Assembly: GCA_964571605.1 (NCBI GenBank)
Contig: CAZNCS010000078.1
Coordinates: forward strand, 1 to 16,237
DNA length: 16,237 bases
Source: Leptospira_B sp964571605
Lineage (GTDB): Bacteria > Spirochaetota > Leptospiria > Leptospirales > Leptospiraceae
Reading direction: 5' to 3'
The position numbers were made by a program, and so were the translations under genes. Below, piece after piece: positions 14,984 to 16,237 of this stretch (the stretch's first letter is position 1; each line of letters begins with the position of its first letter). The notes beneath the pieces were generated by a model. It had not been told where the DNA came from, did no database searches, and saw only the letters and a list, made by a program, of their open reading frames with translations.

Positions 14984-15058
14984 TTACATAATCTTCTTTC
15001 GCTAAATTTCGGAGGAAAAAATTTACGGATGCGATAAAATCCAGTTCAATCTAAAATT

Positions 15059-15931
15059 ATGACTATTAGCAAAAATACATACCAACTTATCGATTCCGGA
15101 AATTTTAAAAAATTAGAACAGGTGGGACCTTATAAGATTATAAGACCTTCTCCCGTAGCTGCCTGGCCTCCGACCCAACCTAGTCTTTGGAAAGAAACGG
15201 ATGGAGAATACCATCGTAGTGATAAAGGTGGAGGAAACTGGAATTGGAAAGGAGCCTCCAGGCCCGATCCGGAGGATGAATTTCTTATCCAAATCCCTCC
15301 CCTCACAGTTAAAATCCGTTTTACTCCTTTCGGACATTTAGGAATTTTTCCGGAACAACTTTCCAATTGGGAAAGAATCCGCCAAGTTTCCTCTCAACTT
15401 TCCGGGCAGGGAGAAGTTTTAAATTTATTCGCATACTCCGGACTTTCCACCTTATCCGTGTTAGCGGGCGGAATGGATGCCTGCCATTTGGATGCATCCA
15501 AAGGAATGGTCGAATGGGCGAGAGAAAATGCACAAGTGTCCGGGCTCGCGGAAAAAAAAGTCAGATGGATGGTGGAAGACGTTTTAAAATTCCTAAATCG
15601 GGAAATCCGTAGGAACAAACGTTATGCGGGCTTTATATTGGATCCTCCGACATTCGGAAGAGGAGCGAGCGGAGAAGTTTTCAAAATCGAAAAAGATCTT
15701 CCCGAGATGATGGACTTACTCATGCAATTAAGCGATTCCAAACCGGAATTCGTATTTTTAACCTGTCATTCCGCGGGATTTAGTCCCTTGGCTCTTCGTA
15801 GAATTTTAGAAGGAAGAATCAAAACTCCGGGAAAATATCTAACGGAAGAATTGACTATCCCAGAATCCACAGGAAGAACCCATCCCGCGGGATCCAATTG
15901 TGTGTTTTATTCTAATAGGCTGAAACTTTGA
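15059..15931 (+). CDS. RlmI/RlmK-like SAM-dependent methyltransferase without PUA domain
   Basis: A 290-residue class I methyltransferase related to the C-terminal part of RlmI/RlmK. It opens with YKIIRPSPVAAWPPTQPSLW and a Trp/Gly-rich segment (GGGNWNWKG) in place of a PUA domain. It then shows RFTPFGHLGIFPEQLSNW (~86-105), the equivalent of the GQKTGFFLDxR signature. The SAM site is LNLFAYSGLSTL, motif IV is FILDPPTFGRG (Asp195) and motif VI is FLTCHSAG (Cys236). Substrate is probably rRNA, by analogy. It lies 75 bp after the first RlmI-like gene, and its last codons overlap the start of the SpoU-family gene by four bases. ATG 15059 has a poor ribosome site; a GGAGGA at 15011-15016 is too far to serve it directly. 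Confidence 0.82.
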   Translation: MTISKNTYQLIDSGNFKKLEQVGPYKIIRPSPVAAWPPTQPSLWKETDGEYHRSDKGGGNWNWKGASRPDPEDEFLIQIPPLTVKIRFTPFGHLGIFPEQLSNWERIRQVSSQLSGQGEVLNLFAYSGLSTLSVLAGGMDACHLDASKGMVEWARENAQVSGLAEKKVRWMVEDVLKFLNREIRRNKRYAGFILDPPTFGRGASGEVFKIEKDLPEMMDLLMQLSDSKPEFVFLTCHSAGFSPLALRRILEGRIKTPGKYLTEELTIPESTGRTHPAGSNCVFYSNRLKL

Positions 15932-16237
15932 AAGATAGGTATTTGGAAATTACAAGTTTTTCGAACGAAAAACTCAAATACATCTCCGGTCTGAAAGAGA
16001 AGAAAAATCGGGAAAAGTCTGGAACATTTTTTATAGAAGGATACAGAGAAATTTCCAGGGCAAAGGCATCCGGTAAATTAGAATTCGAATATATACTAAC
16101 ATCTCCTTCTTGTTATTTAGGAGACAACGAAGAGGAACTCGTCCAATCTTTAAATACGAAAACTATCCTAGTCTCCAAACCGATTTTTGAAAAAATTTCC
16201 TATAGAGACAGACCGGACGGATTAATCGCTACTGCAA
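15928..16237 (+). CDS. SpoU/TrmH-family RNA 2'-O-methyltransferase (3' partial)
   Basis: The start is TTG 15928, which overlaps the TGA of the previous gene (TTGA), so translation is likely coupled. The 103 visible residues are the substrate-binding N-terminal domain of SpoU methyltransferases: KLKYISGLKEKKNREKSGTF then FIEGYREISRAKASGKLEFE, followed by ISYRDRPDGLIATA, the usual bridge into the knotted SPOUT domain. That catalytic domain lies past the window end, so completeness cannot be judged. The family methylates ribose 2'-OH of guanosine or other bases in rRNA or tRNA. Neighbours are two further RNA methyltransferases, consistent with a ribosome-modification operon. Confidence 0.82.
   Translation, partial: MKDRYLEITSFSNEKLKYISGLKEKKNREKSGTFFIEGYREISRAKASGKLEFEYILTSPSCYLGDNEEELVQSLNTKTILVSKPIFEKISYRDRPDGLIATA

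Noticed and set aside
15011..15037. GGAGGA followed by ATG CGA TAA, a possible tiny leader ORF before the second methyltransferase
   Set aside because: The spacing of 13 bases is long, the ORF is two codons, and nothing else supports it.

Overview
The window reads as chromosomal DNA of a spirochaete of the genus Leptospira. The basis is inference from several signs together: spirochaete-type lipoproteins with a DUF1554-like domain, a bactofilin next to pdxA, a moderately AT-rich composition (judged by eye, not computed), and frequent TTG starts after good ribosome binding sites. The species cannot be told from the sequence alone.

Positions 1-5400 look accessory. They hold the 3' end of a carboxymuconolactone decarboxylase/cupin fusion gene, then two nearly identical lipoprotein genes in direct orientation (repeats 693-1454 and 3045-3812). 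Between the two copies lie a broken minus-strand gene and a LamG-type lipoprotein gene. The broken gene resembles an M28 peptidase and carries two in-frame TAG codons. Next comes a divergent pair, a TetR-family repressor (minus) and a small DUF4267-like membrane protein (plus). They are separated by 468 bp containing palindromes, and another operator-like palindrome sits on the repressor's stop codon. A two-way hairpin terminator at 5411-5445 closes this part.

Positions 5450-9850 are housekeeping-like genes on the minus strand. A conserved coiled-coil protein of unknown function lies upstream of a compact unit of bactofilin, pdxA (vitamin B6 synthesis) and a four-helix membrane protein; pdxA and the membrane gene overlap by one base. 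A GC-rich tandem repeat separates the unknown protein from the bactofilin. Further upstream a second unknown protein (8558-9847) is divergent from a large lytic transglycosylase.

Positions 9906-16237 run on the plus strand: lytic transglycosylase, type II citrate synthase with a foldable leader and a terminator, then a run of RNA-modification genes. That run holds an RlmI-like PUA methyltransferase, a second RlmI-like methyltransferase without PUA, and a SpoU/TrmH-family 2'-O-methyltransferase cut by the window end.

I found no CRISPR array, tRNA, rRNA, insertion sequence or complete prophage, and no clear new multi-gene system. The points most worth following are the duplicated lipoprotein with its clustered differences, the double-amber M28-like gene, the misplaced TetR-type palindrome and the gltA leader.
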